A stretch of 64,000 bases of DNA from Desulfatiglans anilini DSM 4660 (lineage in GTDB: Bacteria; Desulfobacterota; DSM-4660; Desulfatiglandales; Desulfatiglandaceae), in assembly GCF_000422285.1 (NCBI RefSeq), contig NZ_AULM01000001.1, positions 62,001-126,000 of the forward strand. The letters are read 5' to 3'. Of the stretch, positions 1-9,279 are shown in pieces (positions within the stretch are counted from its first letter, which is position 1; each line of letters begins with the position of its first letter). The translations under genes and the position numbers were made by a program. The notes beneath the pieces were generated by a model, which made no database searches, was not told the origin of the DNA, and saw only the letters and a program-made list of their open reading frames with translations.

Positions 1-116
1 GGTCCGTAGGTGTAAAGCGGCCGGTCGTCCTTCTGATTGGCTGCGGTCAGGACGAGCTCCATGGCGCGCCTGACGCCCATGCAGAAACCCGCTGTTCTCG
101 CAAGCTTGACCTTCAA
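1..116 (-). CDS. ispH: 4-hydroxy-3-methylbut-2-enyl diphosphate reductase (IspH/LytB), 5' end only
   Basis: This is the first 38 codons of IspH, the Fe-S enzyme that makes IPP and DMAPP in the last step of the methylerythritol phosphate pathway. The visible N-terminus reads MKVKLARTAGFCMGVRRA and continues to LYTYG. The GFCMGV segment carries the first cluster-ligand cysteine, and the following R-A-M-E-L matches the family. The start is a TTG that overlaps the TGA stop of the upstream dus gene. A GCAGGAG ribosome site lies about 7 nt before it, so translation is probably coupled to dus. The gene runs off the left edge. Identity is fairly sure despite the short fragment. Confidence 0.85.
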   Translation of the reverse strand, partial: MKVKLARTAGFCMGVRRAMELVLTAANQKDDRPLYTYG

Positions 117-1162
117 TGCGCCGCTCCTGCCGCCGTCAGCTTGTCCAGGAAGAGGTCCAGGGCGTCCATCAGGCTCGAGGTATCCGTGATGGAGGTGATG
201 GCGCCCCGGAAGCGGCTGCTGAACGGCAGGCTTTTTGTATACCAGAGAAGCAGCCCCCGCATGCGGCGGGCCGCGCGGGTGCCCCCTTCAAGTTTGCTGA
301 GGAGTTCAAAGTGCGTCAAAATCGCCTCCCGGCGCTCATCGAGGCCCGGAGCGGTCGCGGCGAGCCCGGCGCCGAGTGCGCGCACCTGTCCGAAAATCCA
401 TGGGTTTCCAATGGCCGCGCGTCCGATCATGACCCCATCGCAGCCGGTTTTTTCCATCATGGCGATGGCGTGAATCGGCTCCGTGATGTCTCCGTTGCCG
501 ATGACCGGGATGTGAAGGCGGGCCTTGACTTCTCCGATGACATCCCAATCCGCATTCCCGCAAAAGCCTTGCGAAACCGATCGACCGTGCACCGTCACGG
601 CGTCGACGCCGCATCCCTCGGCGATGCGGGCAAGGTCGAGCACCTCACGGGAGCGGTGCGACCAACCTGTACGCATCTTCACCGTGAGCGGCACCGGGCA
701 GCACCGCCGAACACGCGCAAGAATCCGTTCGAAGAGCGCAGGTTCCTTCAACAGCGCTCCCCCCGCTCCGGTTTTGACGACCTTCCGGACCGGGCAGCCG
801 GCGTTGATATCCAGGACGGCCGCTCCTGACCCGACCGCGATCCGGGCGGCTTCTTCCATAACGGCAGGGTCGGCCCCGAAGATCTGAACGGCCAAAGGAG
901 CTTCTTCATCGAGGGTTCTCATGTAGGAGAAGGTCTTTTTCTGCCCCTGGATCAGCCCATGGGCGCTTACCATCTCTGAAGTCACCATCGCCGCGCCGTG
1001 GCGCCGGGCGAGGATACGGAAGGCGAGGTCGCTGATGCCGGCGAGGGGGGCCATGACAACGCAAGACTCAAGCAAAAGGGACCCGAGTCGGAACCCTTTC
1101 ACGATGCCTGTCCGCTGCAGTCCCTGTGCCTGCTGCAAATGGGTTTGTAGCACTGGCGTCAT
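113..1162 (-). CDS. dus: tRNA-dihydrouridine synthase (DusB-like)
   Basis: FMN-dependent enzyme that reduces uridine to dihydrouridine in the D-loop of tRNA. The TIM-barrel signature MAPLAGISDLAFR is at residues 37-49. The catalytic cysteine is Cys123 in NAGCPVRKVVKTGAGGALL, and the phosphate-binding segments HGRSVSQGF and NGDI follow. Length (349 aa) is usual for the family. The ATG used has no clear ribosome site. A GTG at codon 21, preceded by GGACAGG, would give a start closer to other family members. The gene lies 22 nt after the dipeptidase and overlaps ispH, so the three probably form one transcript. Confidence 0.9.
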   Translation of the reverse strand: MTPVLQTHLQQAQGLQRTGIVKGFRLGSLLLESCVVMAPLAGISDLAFRILARRHGAAMVTSEMVSAHGLIQGQKKTFSYMRTLDEEAPLAVQIFGADPAVMEEAARIAVGSGAAVLDINAGCPVRKVVKTGAGGALLKEPALFERILARVRRCCPVPLTVKMRTGWSHRSREVLDLARIAEGCGVDAVTVHGRSVSQGFCGNADWDVIGEVKARLHIPVIGNGDITEPIHAIAMMEKTGCDGVMIGRAAIGNPWIFGQVRALGAGLAATAPGLDERREAILTHFELLSKLEGGTRAARRMRGLLLWYTKSLPFSSRFRGAITSITDTSSLMDALDLFLDKLTAAGAAH

Positions 1163-1184
1163 ATTCGTTTAACCAAGATGTCCT

Positions 1185-2153
1185 TCAGGCGCAGGCCTCT
1201 GGCCGGGTGAGGAGTTCCCGCAGGAAACGCACCCAATTTCCGCCCATGATCTGTTCAACCTCCGTGGCAGTGTAGCCATGGGAGGCCATTATCCGGGCCA
1301 GGCGCTCCAAGTGCCCGATATGTTCCATTCCTTGACAGAAATTGTCGAAACCAAAAAAATCGGATCCCAGGGCGACTCCGTCGGGCCCGAAGGTCTGCAC
1401 CAGCAGGTCCACATGCCTGAAGATGTCTTCCAATCCACAGGGTCGTGAAGCGGTGAGCATTTCCGGGTTGAAGGTCACGCCGACCACACCGCCCCGGATC
1501 ATGATCTCCCGGGCCTGGTCCAGGTCGAGATTTCTTCTGAGAGGGCAGAGGTCCCTGATGCCGGTATGGGAGTCGACCAACGGTCCATCGAAAGACCCGA
1601 CGAGCTCCCAGAAGCAACGCGGATGCAAATGCGCGACATCTACGGCGAGGCCCAGGCGTTTGATCTCGTCGAGAACCCCGTGTCCGACACCCGTCAACCC
1701 CGAAGCGGTTTCGATGCCGTTTCCCTGGGCCAGGCGGTTCGATCCGGCATGCGTCAATCCGACCAGAAGCACGCCATTGTACCGGAGACGAGTCAGGCGG
1801 GCCGGATCATCGGCAAGGGCGTCCGCGTTTTCCAGAATAAGAAACGTTCCCAGCACGCCTTCGGCCGTTTGCAGGGCCTCGAGATCTTTGCGGGCTTTGA
1901 GGATGCTTAATCCCTGCAGCCTTTCGAGCGTCAAGGCGAGGAGATGGTCCAGATGCACCCCGGCTGAGCCTGGGCCGTTGAATGCATCCTCGCAATAAAG
2001 CGCGGTGCCGAAGAGGCGGACACCCCCTTCGGCGGCCCGCTGGACTGTGAAAGGGCCTTCGGAGAGACAGGCGAACGGAAGGCCGCAGCCTTCCCGCATC
2101 ATGTAATAGGGCCAGTCAGTGTGGCCGTCGACCCGGAGGCCTTTTTGAATCAA
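1185..2153 (-). CDS. Membrane dipeptidase-like protein (peptidase M19)
   Basis: Zinc-dependent dipeptidase of the M19 (renal dipeptidase) family, which cleaves dipeptides, often with D- or dehydro-residues. Visible marks are the N-terminal metal motif DGHTD, a metal-bridging Glu in ILENADAL, histidines in DVAHLHP and VDSHTG, and the C-terminal GSDFFGFD and GGNWVRF motifs. Length is 322 aa. There is no signal peptide, so it is probably cytoplasmic. The start is TTG, supported by GGGAGGG about 8 nt upstream. It is first in a likely dipeptidase-dus-ispH transcript. Substrate cannot be told from sequence. Confidence 0.87.
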   Translation of the reverse strand: MIQKGLRVDGHTDWPYYMMREGCGLPFACLSEGPFTVQRAAEGGVRLFGTALYCEDAFNGPGSAGVHLDHLLALTLERLQGLSILKARKDLEALQTAEGVLGTFLILENADALADDPARLTRLRYNGVLLVGLTHAGSNRLAQGNGIETASGLTGVGHGVLDEIKRLGLAVDVAHLHPRCFWELVGSFDGPLVDSHTGIRDLCPLRRNLDLDQAREIMIRGGVVGVTFNPEMLTASRPCGLEDIFRHVDLLVQTFGPDGVALGSDFFGFDNFCQGMEHIGHLERLARIMASHGYTATEVEQIMGGNWVRFLRELLTRPEACA

Positions 2154-2312
2154 GAATCAGACCCTCCCTGCGCCGTCCCGAGGTGACGGATATGACCAGT
2201 CGTCTTAAATGAAGAAAATTCTTCGTTTCGGGATGGGTGACCGGTCCGGCAGAGGACAGGTATTCCGTAAGGAAACGAAGGAAAGGTTGATGATCCGTCC
2301 ACGGCGGTGATT

Positions 2313-4211
2313 TCAATAGTCGACACTCGGAAAAAGCCTCCGGTCCGTGTGCGGCAGAAAGAGAGAGGCAATGTACTCGTCCATGAACGGCTGATAGTTC
2401 GAAAGCTCGATATTGGTCATGGACCGGGAGATGGTCATGGATTTTTCCATCGCGGCTTCGGACAACAAACACATCCGGGCGCCGGTCAGGGAGCTGTTTC
2501 CGATGAACTGGATCTTCTCCCGGTCGATATCCGGCAGGAGACCGATCGCGACCGCCTTGGGGATGTTCAAGAAGCTCCCGAACCCCCCTGCGACGTAGAG
2601 GCTCTCGAGCTGGTCGAAGGGCATCCCGATATAGTCCATGAGCGCCTTGATCGCGGCGAAGACCGCGCCTTTCGATTTCATCAGATTGTCGATGTCCGAT
2701 TCGGTGATCACGAGGATGTCCCCGGTCTCGGTTTCATCCCGCTCGGCGATGGTGTACTGCGGGATGTCGTCGACGAATGTCAGCCGTGGGTCGGACAGCT
2801 TCCGATGAAACTTCCCATCCGGGGTGATAATCCGGTTCTTCACCAGCTCGTAGATGATGTCGATCAACCCCGAGCCGCAGATTCCGCGGGGGGCGAAGTT
2901 TCCGATCGTTTGATATTGAACCGCGCCATTTAGTATCTGGACCTTTTCGATGGCGCCTTTGGTGGCGCGCATGCCGCAACGGGTGCCGCCCCCCTCGAAG
3001 GCGGGGCCGGCCGATGCCGAGCAGCAAACCAGCCAATCTTTGTTCCCGATGGCGATCTCTCCGTTGGTTCCGATGTCGATCAAACCGCGGACCGCCTCGC
3101 TCTCCGCTATGCCGGAGGCCAGCACACCTGCGACGATATCCCCGCCGACGTAGGAAGCCACACTCGGAATGGTCTCGAGGATGGCGTTTTCATGGGTGTT
3201 GAGGCCGACCTCCCGGGCCGAGATCTGAGGATAGATATAGGCCGTGGGGACGTAGGGTTCCAGCCGGATGGAGCAGGGGCTCAGTCCGAGCAGAAAGTGG
3301 CTCATTGTCGTGTTTCCAGCGGCGACGATGGCCCGGATGGCTTCGGGCGCGATCCCGTTGCGGCTGGTCAGGTTGCGGATCAACTGGTTGATATTGCGGA
3401 TGACGGCGGCGTGCAGGGGATCCAGCCCGCCTTTTCCGCAGGCGAAGATCATGCGCGAGATCACGTCCTCGCCGTAGGATGCCTGCATGTTGTGGGTGCC
3501 GTCCACATCGAGGACCTGCTGCTTGCCGAGATCGAGCAACTGTGCGACCACAGTGGTGGTGCCGACATCCACCGCCAGGCCGTAGCAGGGCTCCATGCTG
3601 GTATCTCCGTGCTCGATGTCGATGATGCGGTAGCGTTCGATCTCCCGCGCCAGGCTCACGGTCACCTTCCAGTCATTCTGACGCAGTTTTTCAGACAATT
3701 TTCGGAGACACGGAAGCGTGATTTCGTATTGATGCCAGCCGAGGATCTTGCGTATCCCGCGGAAAAGCCGTTCGACATCGGCCATGTTGTCTTCCAGGGT
3801 GGGCTCCGGAAGCTCCACGTAGACCTTGCGGACCAACGGCCCCGAAGGCTGCTCTTCGGATGCCGCAGCGCCCGTGGCAGAAGACCGGTCGCTTTCTCCG
3901 GTCATGATCTGCGCACCCTCGATCCGGGATTCGGGAGGGATCAGCACGTCGAGGTCATCGTGCACTTTCGTCTGACAGGCGAGGGTGTACCCCTTGGCGA
4001 GTTCTTCCTCTGAAAAAAAGGCCCTGCTTTGATCATCCCTATCGATCTTGCCGCCGGTGATCTGGACGCGGCATTGCCCGCAGACCCCCTCACCGCCGCA
4101 CAGATTGTTGATAAAGACCCCGGCGTCCTGCGCCGCTTTCGCGATCAGCGTACCTTCTTCCACCTTGATGGAGATATTGTCGGGCTGAAATGTTATGGTA
4201 AAGTCAGTCAT
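2313..4211 (-). CDS. RACo-type ATP-dependent reductive activator of corrinoid proteins (2Fe-2S + ASKHA domain)
   Basis: Proteins of this family use ATP and a low-potential electron to bring inactive cob(II)alamin back to cob(I)alamin in corrinoid methyltransferases. The N-terminus is a plant-type 2Fe-2S ferredoxin domain with Cys38, Cys44, Cys47 and Cys79. After a linker comes the actin-like ASKHA core, with AVDVGTTTVVAQLLD, DIGTNGEI and the C-terminal VAGGFG motifs. The length of 632 aa fits. Start ATG follows AAGGGGG at 8 nt. No corrinoid protein or methyltransferase is encoded in this window, so the target is unknown. The stop is about 160 nt before the dipeptidase gene. Confidence 0.88.
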   Translation of the reverse strand: MTDFTITFQPDNISIKVEEGTLIAKAAQDAGVFINNLCGGEGVCGQCRVQITGGKIDRDDQSRAFFSEEELAKGYTLACQTKVHDDLDVLIPPESRIEGAQIMTGESDRSSATGAAASEEQPSGPLVRKVYVELPEPTLEDNMADVERLFRGIRKILGWHQYEITLPCLRKLSEKLRQNDWKVTVSLAREIERYRIIDIEHGDTSMEPCYGLAVDVGTTTVVAQLLDLGKQQVLDVDGTHNMQASYGEDVISRMIFACGKGGLDPLHAAVIRNINQLIRNLTSRNGIAPEAIRAIVAAGNTTMSHFLLGLSPCSIRLEPYVPTAYIYPQISAREVGLNTHENAILETIPSVASYVGGDIVAGVLASGIAESEAVRGLIDIGTNGEIAIGNKDWLVCCSASAGPAFEGGGTRCGMRATKGAIEKVQILNGAVQYQTIGNFAPRGICGSGLIDIIYELVKNRIITPDGKFHRKLSDPRLTFVDDIPQYTIAERDETETGDILVITESDIDNLMKSKGAVFAAIKALMDYIGMPFDQLESLYVAGGFGSFLNIPKAVAIGLLPDIDREKIQFIGNSSLTGARMCLLSEAAMEKSMTISRSMTNIELSNYQPFMDEYIASLFLPHTDRRLFPSVDY

Positions 4212-4607
4212 GATCTATGACCCCCTTATGTTGTCGGTATGACCCGGATGCATGATGGCAGGCTTTGGGAAATTCATCTCCCCATATGGGTCAAAATAAG
4301 ATATAGTTATGCGGTATACAGCATTTACCTGGTATTAGAAAGGGGTTTTTGCTGCAACGGTTCCAAGGTGATCCTGTGCGTCGATCCTCCGTCGAGAACC
4401 ACTCCCCTGGAGAAAAACTGCAGCTGAGGCAGGTGCTTCTGGATGGACACCCATCTCGAGCGATATTATGCCAGTAAACGGTTCAGTGAAGCAACCCGCA
4501 TCCGCAAGATAAGCCGGCCCTGGGCTTGAAGCCGTTGATTCCGGACGTTTCGTACCCGGGTAGGACTCGTATCGTAAACCCCAAATCGTTTCCAAGGAGG
4601 AGATGGG
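4212..4607. other. Divergent intergenic region between RACo and MFS genes
   Basis: No gene is seen in these 396 nt. An AT-rich block at about 4281-4345 contains a perfect 10-bp palindrome CCCATATGGG (4281-4290) and several TATA-like hexamers. I could not pair them with a convincing -35 box on either strand. Promoters for both divergent genes presumably lie here. Confidence 0.5.
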
Positions 4608-5885
4608 ATGGTGTCGGACGCATTGGGAAGGGCTCTGAGGTACCGTTGGTTGATCTTCTGGATTCTGGCATTCGGCTATGTACTGGTCTATTTTCATCGG
4701 CTCTGCCCGGCTGTCGTGGCAGTGGACATGATGCGCGACCTGAATGCCGGCGGAGCCCTGACAGGACTTCTGGGCGCCGCCTATTTCTATCCCTATGCAC
4801 TGATGCAGCTGCCTGCGGGGCTCCTTTCCGATTCATGGGGACCGCGAAACACGATTACGCTTTTTTTCCTGGTCGCCATCGCAGGCTCGTTCATCCTGGG
4901 TTTCGCTCCCTCTGTCTTTCTTGCGATTATAGGGCGCACACTGGTCGGGCTCGGCATAGCCATGCTGTTCGTCCCGACCATGAAAGTGCTGGCCGAATGG
5001 TTCGAGACGAAGGAATTCGCCACAATGACCGGGATCCTGATGGCGATGGGAGGGTTGGGCTCCCTGATCGCGGCCGCCCCTCTGGCCTGGGTCAGCAACC
5101 TCATCGGTTGGCGGATGTCCTTTGTGGCCGTCGGTGTCCTGACTCTCATTTTGGCGGTTCTGGTCTGGTTCTTCGTCCGCGACAAGCCGCAGGACATGGG
5201 CTTCGAGCCTCCGATGGGGGCCCCGAAAGTGAAACCGGAGGCGATCGGTCTGATGCAGGGGGTCGCGAAGGTCGTCAAGGAACCCTTTTTCTGGCCGGTG
5301 GCGGTCTGGTTCTTTTTCGATTGCGCGGTCTTTTTTTCCTTCGGCGGGCTCTGGGGCGGGCCGTACCTCATTCAGGTCTATGGGATGAGCAAGGGAGAGG
5401 CCGGCCGCATCCTCTCGATGCTCGCCATCGGCATGATCTTGGGCAGTCCACTGTTGAGCTACGCATCCAATCGGGTCTTCAAGGGCCGCAAGCCGGTGCT
5501 CATCCTGTCGAGCACCATCCTGGTGGCACTGACCGCCGTGCTCGCCTTCGCCACCGCCTCGATCCCGACTGTCGGCCTTTATGCCGTCTGCCTCGGGCTC
5601 GGCGTTTTTTCGAGCGCCGTCGTGGTGATCGGTTTCATCACGACAAAAGAGCTTTTTCCTGTCCAGATGGCCGGAACGGCTACAGGCCTGGTGAATCTGT
5701 TTCCCTTTGCCGGCGGAGCGGTGTTTCAGCCGCTCCTTGGATACGTCCTCGAAAAAGGGGGCCAGGGGGTAGGAGGGGCTTTCACCCTTGCCGCCTACCG
5801 TCAGGCATTCCTGGTGCTTTTTGTCTGCGGCGTGATCGCCTTTTTGGCAAGCCTGTTCACCAGGGAAACCTTGGCGCGGCAGTGA
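4608..5885 (+). CDS. Major facilitator superfamily transporter
   Basis: Inner-membrane secondary transporter of 425 aa with about 12 hydrophobic segments. The loop 2-3 signature G-L-L-S-D-S-W-G-P-R is visible near residue 75, and LNAGGALTGLLGAAYFYPYA resembles the organic-anion/glycerol-3-phosphate branch of the superfamily. The ATG is preceded by AAGGAGGAG, a strong ribosome site. Nothing in the sequence or the neighbouring genes names the substrate. It is convergent with the M16C peptidase, with only 50 nt between the stops and no evident terminator. Confidence 0.88.
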   Translation: MVSDALGRALRYRWLIFWILAFGYVLVYFHRLCPAVVAVDMMRDLNAGGALTGLLGAAYFYPYALMQLPAGLLSDSWGPRNTITLFFLVAIAGSFILGFAPSVFLAIIGRTLVGLGIAMLFVPTMKVLAEWFETKEFATMTGILMAMGGLGSLIAAAPLAWVSNLIGWRMSFVAVGVLTLILAVLVWFFVRDKPQDMGFEPPMGAPKVKPEAIGLMQGVAKVVKEPFFWPVAVWFFFDCAVFFSFGGLWGGPYLIQVYGMSKGEAGRILSMLAIGMILGSPLLSYASNRVFKGRKPVLILSSTILVALTAVLAFATASIPTVGLYAVCLGLGVFSSAVVVIGFITTKELFPVQMAGTATGLVNLFPFAGGAVFQPLLGYVLEKGGQGVGGAFTLAAYRQAFLVLFVCGVIAFLASLFTRETLARQ

Positions 5886-5935
5886 TCCGGCAAAAAAGCG
5901 CTGCGCCCACGAGCGACCGCCTCCTGCGCGCGGGT

Positions 5936-8854
5936 TTAGAGGATCTGGACGATATCGAGGTTCGGGGGGAGTTCGGAACGGACCTTGTCGACGGCCTCCC
6001 GAGCCCCCAGGACCTTGATGTAAGCCGAGTCCCGAAGAGCCTCCAGGATGTCACCGAATTCCCGGAAGTGCCGCTGCTCGGTCCCCAGGATTTCCTCCCG
6101 CATCTGTTGACGCGACGCGTCGGTATCTCCGGTCAGAGTCCGGAGCAGAGATACGAATCCCTTCGCGTCGGGGAGCAGATGGCTGTCCAGCTCCCCGATG
6201 GTCCCGATGATCGCCTTCTCGCGTTCGTCATCGGCAAGCGCTCTGTTTTTCAGGAAATCGGCACTTGCGTCGAAGGCCTTCAGCGTCGGGACGATATTCG
6301 GGTCCCTGTAGGACACAAAGGTCAGCGCGCCTGAAAAGCGCTCGAGGCTGCAAAACGCCCCATACGCACCCCCGAGGACCCTCACCTGGTTCCAGAGCCA
6401 GGCATTGCGCAGGTAGCGGGCGATGACCAGCGCGGAGCCGTGGAAGCGGTAGCCTGTTTGGAACAGATCCGTGCCCTTGCCGACGTAGTTGACCTGAGAG
6501 GGCACGGTCATTCCTTCAGCCGACGGAAGGCGTTCCCAGTTCCATGGGGCTTCCTCCACCGCCCTGTCGGGGATGTCCGCCGTCAATGCTCCGAGAGAGG
6601 CCTTCGCCTGCTCCAGCAACCCTTCCTCGGCCGTCAGATTGAGCTGAAGCAGCCGGCGGCTGATCAGCGTCTGCCGGATTCTTTCCAGTTGTACGAGGAC
6701 CTTCGGCCAGTCAGTCTGGACATCGCGCGCCAGGGCACGCAGAAACAGGATATATCCGATGCCGCCCATGCTTTCAGCCGCTCGATGAGCCTCGCTGAAA
6801 TGGGCCTTGAGGCGCAGGGCGACCGCCTGGTGGCCTGCGGGGATCAGGTGATGCTCGGCCCGGGCCTTTTCCTCTAAGGTCATCTGACGGAACCGTTCCT
6901 GGTTTTCGAGCGCCGGTTCCAACAGGATGTCTTTGAGGATGGCGACGAGTTCCGGGATCTGGTGCGGAAGGGCCTTGGCGCGCAGAAAGAGGCGGGCTGC
7001 AGCCTCCCGGCGGTCTTTCTTCGCGGAGAGGAAGCGCTCCGGCCGGATGCCCCCGGTCCGTGCGCTGATCCGGCGTGAGAGGGCGGCGAAGTCTTCCTTG
7101 CTGGTTCCCATTTCAAGCAGCGCACGGCTGAAAAGCGGGACCAAAGGAAGCGAATCGGGCGGTAGCGCGTGAAGGTCGAAACCGAGATCGAGGTAAATGA
7201 TGCCGTTCGTAGGCAGTTCGTGGCAGAGCAACGGGACGCCGTCGAGGTCCTGGGATGTGGCGGGGATGAGCTTGTTCTGCGTATCGAGGTCCTGGAGGCG
7301 CAGCCGGGGAATGGCGGCCAGATGCTCTGGAGGGTCCGGCCGGGTCTGCTCGGTCTTGAGGCTCTTCGATTGGTCGGCCAGTTCCTGAAGTTGGCGTTGA
7401 TCCAGTCCTTGCTGAAACCGTTCGAGCTCGGCTGCTTCGGCTTTTTCCCTTCGCTCTCCCAGCTCCGGGTCGGGTTTGAGGGTCAAGGTCACCCGGTGCG
7501 GATTGTCGATAAAATGCTCGGTGAGCAGGTCCTCGAAATAACCCTTTTCTCCCTTGGCCAGCGATTTGACGGTCTCCAAAGGCTCCTCGAAGGCCAGAAG
7601 CGAGAAGGGATCCCCGTCATACAGCCAGGTGGTCAGGGACCGCAGCATGAGCAGCAGGCCGCGGGGATAGTGGCCGCTGTTGTTTTCACGGAGACGGAAT
7701 TCGATCGTATTGAGGGCCGCTTCCGTCATCGACGGGTCGATCCCTCCTCGGGCCAAACTCTTCAATGTGTCCAGCACCAGGGCTTCCAGACGGCTGGTGT
7801 GATCCGGGTCGATTCCCTTCAGGCCTGTCGCGAAATAGATCTGGCGGAGTTCGGTTCCAAGGCCCTCCCCCGCAAGGTCTTCGCCGAGAGACGATTCGAT
7901 CAAAGCCCTTCGCAGCGGGGACCCGGGCATCCCGAGCAAAATGTACTCGAGGATGTGCAGGGCGAAGTTAAGCTCTTTTTGGGTGGTTTCACCGAGAAGC
8001 CAATTGATCGTTACCATGCCTTTGGAGGCGGAGTCCGGCTCCTTTCCCGCCACGATCGGGCGGACGACCTGCCTCGGCCCTGAAAAGGGCTGTTGCAGCG
8101 GGATGGCCGACTCGACCGGAAGACGGTCGAAGTCTTCCAGGTACCCTTGCAGCACGGGCATCATCTCTTCGGGGGCCATGTCTCCGTAAACGAAGATGCG
8201 GGCGTTGGAAGGATGGTAATAACGGTGGTGAAAGGCCAGAAAATGCTCGTAGGTCAGGCGGGGAATCACCCGCGGGTCCCCGCCGGCATCGAAGGCGTAA
8301 GGGTTGCCGGGGAAGAGTTCCTGCAGGGTGTAGGTTCCCAGCAGATTGTCCGGAGAGCTGTAGGCGCCCTTCATCTCGTTGAAGACAACACCCTTGAACT
8401 GCAGGGGTGCACCCGGTTCCTCGAGCTCGAAATGCCAACCTTCCTGCTTGAGAGTCGTTTCGGTGAGCCTCGGATGGAGTACGGCATCGAGGTAGACATC
8501 GATCAAGTTGAGAAAATCCTGCCGATTCTGGCTGGCAACGGGGTAGCAGGTCCTGTCGGGATAGGTGAAGGCGTTTAGAAAGGTCTGCAGGGAACCCTTC
8601 AGGAGTTCCACGAATGGCTCTTTCAGCGGATACTTCCGAGAGCCGCAGAGGACCGAATGCTCCAGGATGTGGGGCAGGCCTGTGCTGTCGGCAGGGGGGG
8701 TGCGGAAGGTGATGCCGAAGACCTTGTTCTCGTCCTCGTTCAGGAGGTAGAGAAGCTTGGCTCCGGTCCGGGTATGTTCATACATCCGCCCATGGGTTTT
8801 AATCTCGTGGATATCACGTTCATGGATGAGTTCGAAGCCGTATTCAGGGGACAT
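5936..8854 (-). CDS. M16C-family zinc metallopeptidase (presequence protease-like)
   Basis: Large peptidase of the pitrilysin/PreP type, 972 aa, which as a family degrades peptides inside a closed chamber made of two halves. The inverted zinc motif HxxEH is at His62-Glu65-His66 (PHILEHSVLCGSRKYP). The downstream metal-ligand glutamate is expected in FNEMKGAYS. The M16C-type linker and the second, catalytically inactive half follow. I chose the internal ATG at 8854 because GGAGG lies 6 nt before it and homologues begin here; an ATG 18 codons upstream has no support. No signal peptide is seen, so it is probably cytoplasmic. It stands alone. Confidence 0.9.
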   Translation of the reverse strand: MSPEYGFELIHERDIHEIKTHGRMYEHTRTGAKLLYLLNEDENKVFGITFRTPPADSTGLPHILEHSVLCGSRKYPLKEPFVELLKGSLQTFLNAFTYPDRTCYPVASQNRQDFLNLIDVYLDAVLHPRLTETTLKQEGWHFELEEPGAPLQFKGVVFNEMKGAYSSPDNLLGTYTLQELFPGNPYAFDAGGDPRVIPRLTYEHFLAFHHRYYHPSNARIFVYGDMAPEEMMPVLQGYLEDFDRLPVESAIPLQQPFSGPRQVVRPIVAGKEPDSASKGMVTINWLLGETTQKELNFALHILEYILLGMPGSPLRRALIESSLGEDLAGEGLGTELRQIYFATGLKGIDPDHTSRLEALVLDTLKSLARGGIDPSMTEAALNTIEFRLRENNSGHYPRGLLLMLRSLTTWLYDGDPFSLLAFEEPLETVKSLAKGEKGYFEDLLTEHFIDNPHRVTLTLKPDPELGERREKAEAAELERFQQGLDQRQLQELADQSKSLKTEQTRPDPPEHLAAIPRLRLQDLDTQNKLIPATSQDLDGVPLLCHELPTNGIIYLDLGFDLHALPPDSLPLVPLFSRALLEMGTSKEDFAALSRRISARTGGIRPERFLSAKKDRREAAARLFLRAKALPHQIPELVAILKDILLEPALENQERFRQMTLEEKARAEHHLIPAGHQAVALRLKAHFSEAHRAAESMGGIGYILFLRALARDVQTDWPKVLVQLERIRQTLISRRLLQLNLTAEEGLLEQAKASLGALTADIPDRAVEEAPWNWERLPSAEGMTVPSQVNYVGKGTDLFQTGYRFHGSALVIARYLRNAWLWNQVRVLGGAYGAFCSLERFSGALTFVSYRDPNIVPTLKAFDASADFLKNRALADDEREKAIIGTIGELDSHLLPDAKGFVSLLRTLTGDTDASRQQMREEILGTEQRHFREFGDILEALRDSAYIKVLGAREAVDKVRSELPPNLDIVQIL

Positions 8855-8979
8855 GAGAACCTCCGGAAATGATGTCGGCGCCCGTCGAAGGCCGATGCGC
8901 GCCCACATACAGAATGCTCGGACCGGAGGTCCCGCGTCAAGAGAAACATCCTGCGCATCGACCTGGATACAACTTTTGC

Positions 8980-9008
8980 TTGAACGGACAAAAGATACCT
9001 CCTATGAT
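8980..9008 (+). promoter_or_regulatory. Predicted sigma-70 promoter for DUF39-pfk
   Basis: TTGAAC (8980-8985), a 17-nt spacer and TATGAT (9003-9008) form a good match to the consensus. Transcription would start near 9015 and leave a 265-nt leader before the DUF39 start codon at 9280. I looked for a SAM- or SAH-type riboswitch in that leader and recognised none. The remainder of 8855-9279 has no gene. Confidence 0.5.
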
Positions 9009-9279
9009 ACCGGCTTCACCAGTTTGAGCGGTGTCCATCCGGAGACGGGCGTTGGGCGCCTTGGCGTTTTGAGACCTGAGCGGCCGGTTTCGGCTTTCGC
9101 TCCCTCCAGTCTCGGGTCGCTTCCCTGTGGGATTGGTGCGGCTCGGCGCCACGGCCGGGGCGGCCCCGTGCAAGCAGGCGGCGGTTCGGCCGAAGCGCAA
9201 GGATAGGGTTTGTCCGTTCGGCGTCTGGGTGAGTGAAGAGTCTTATTTCCGGGACGGAGACCAGGGGAGGTTGACGGGT

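Noticed and set aside
4526-6334. 602-codon plus-strand frame across MFS and M16C genes
   Set aside because: It is out of frame with the recognisable MFS protein and continues antisense into the M16C gene. Composition is Arg/Gly/Pro rich without motifs.
9015-9279. SAM or SAH riboswitch before the homocysteine gene
   Set aside because: Looked for the conserved SAM-box and SAH cores by eye and found none; only an unassigned long leader remains.
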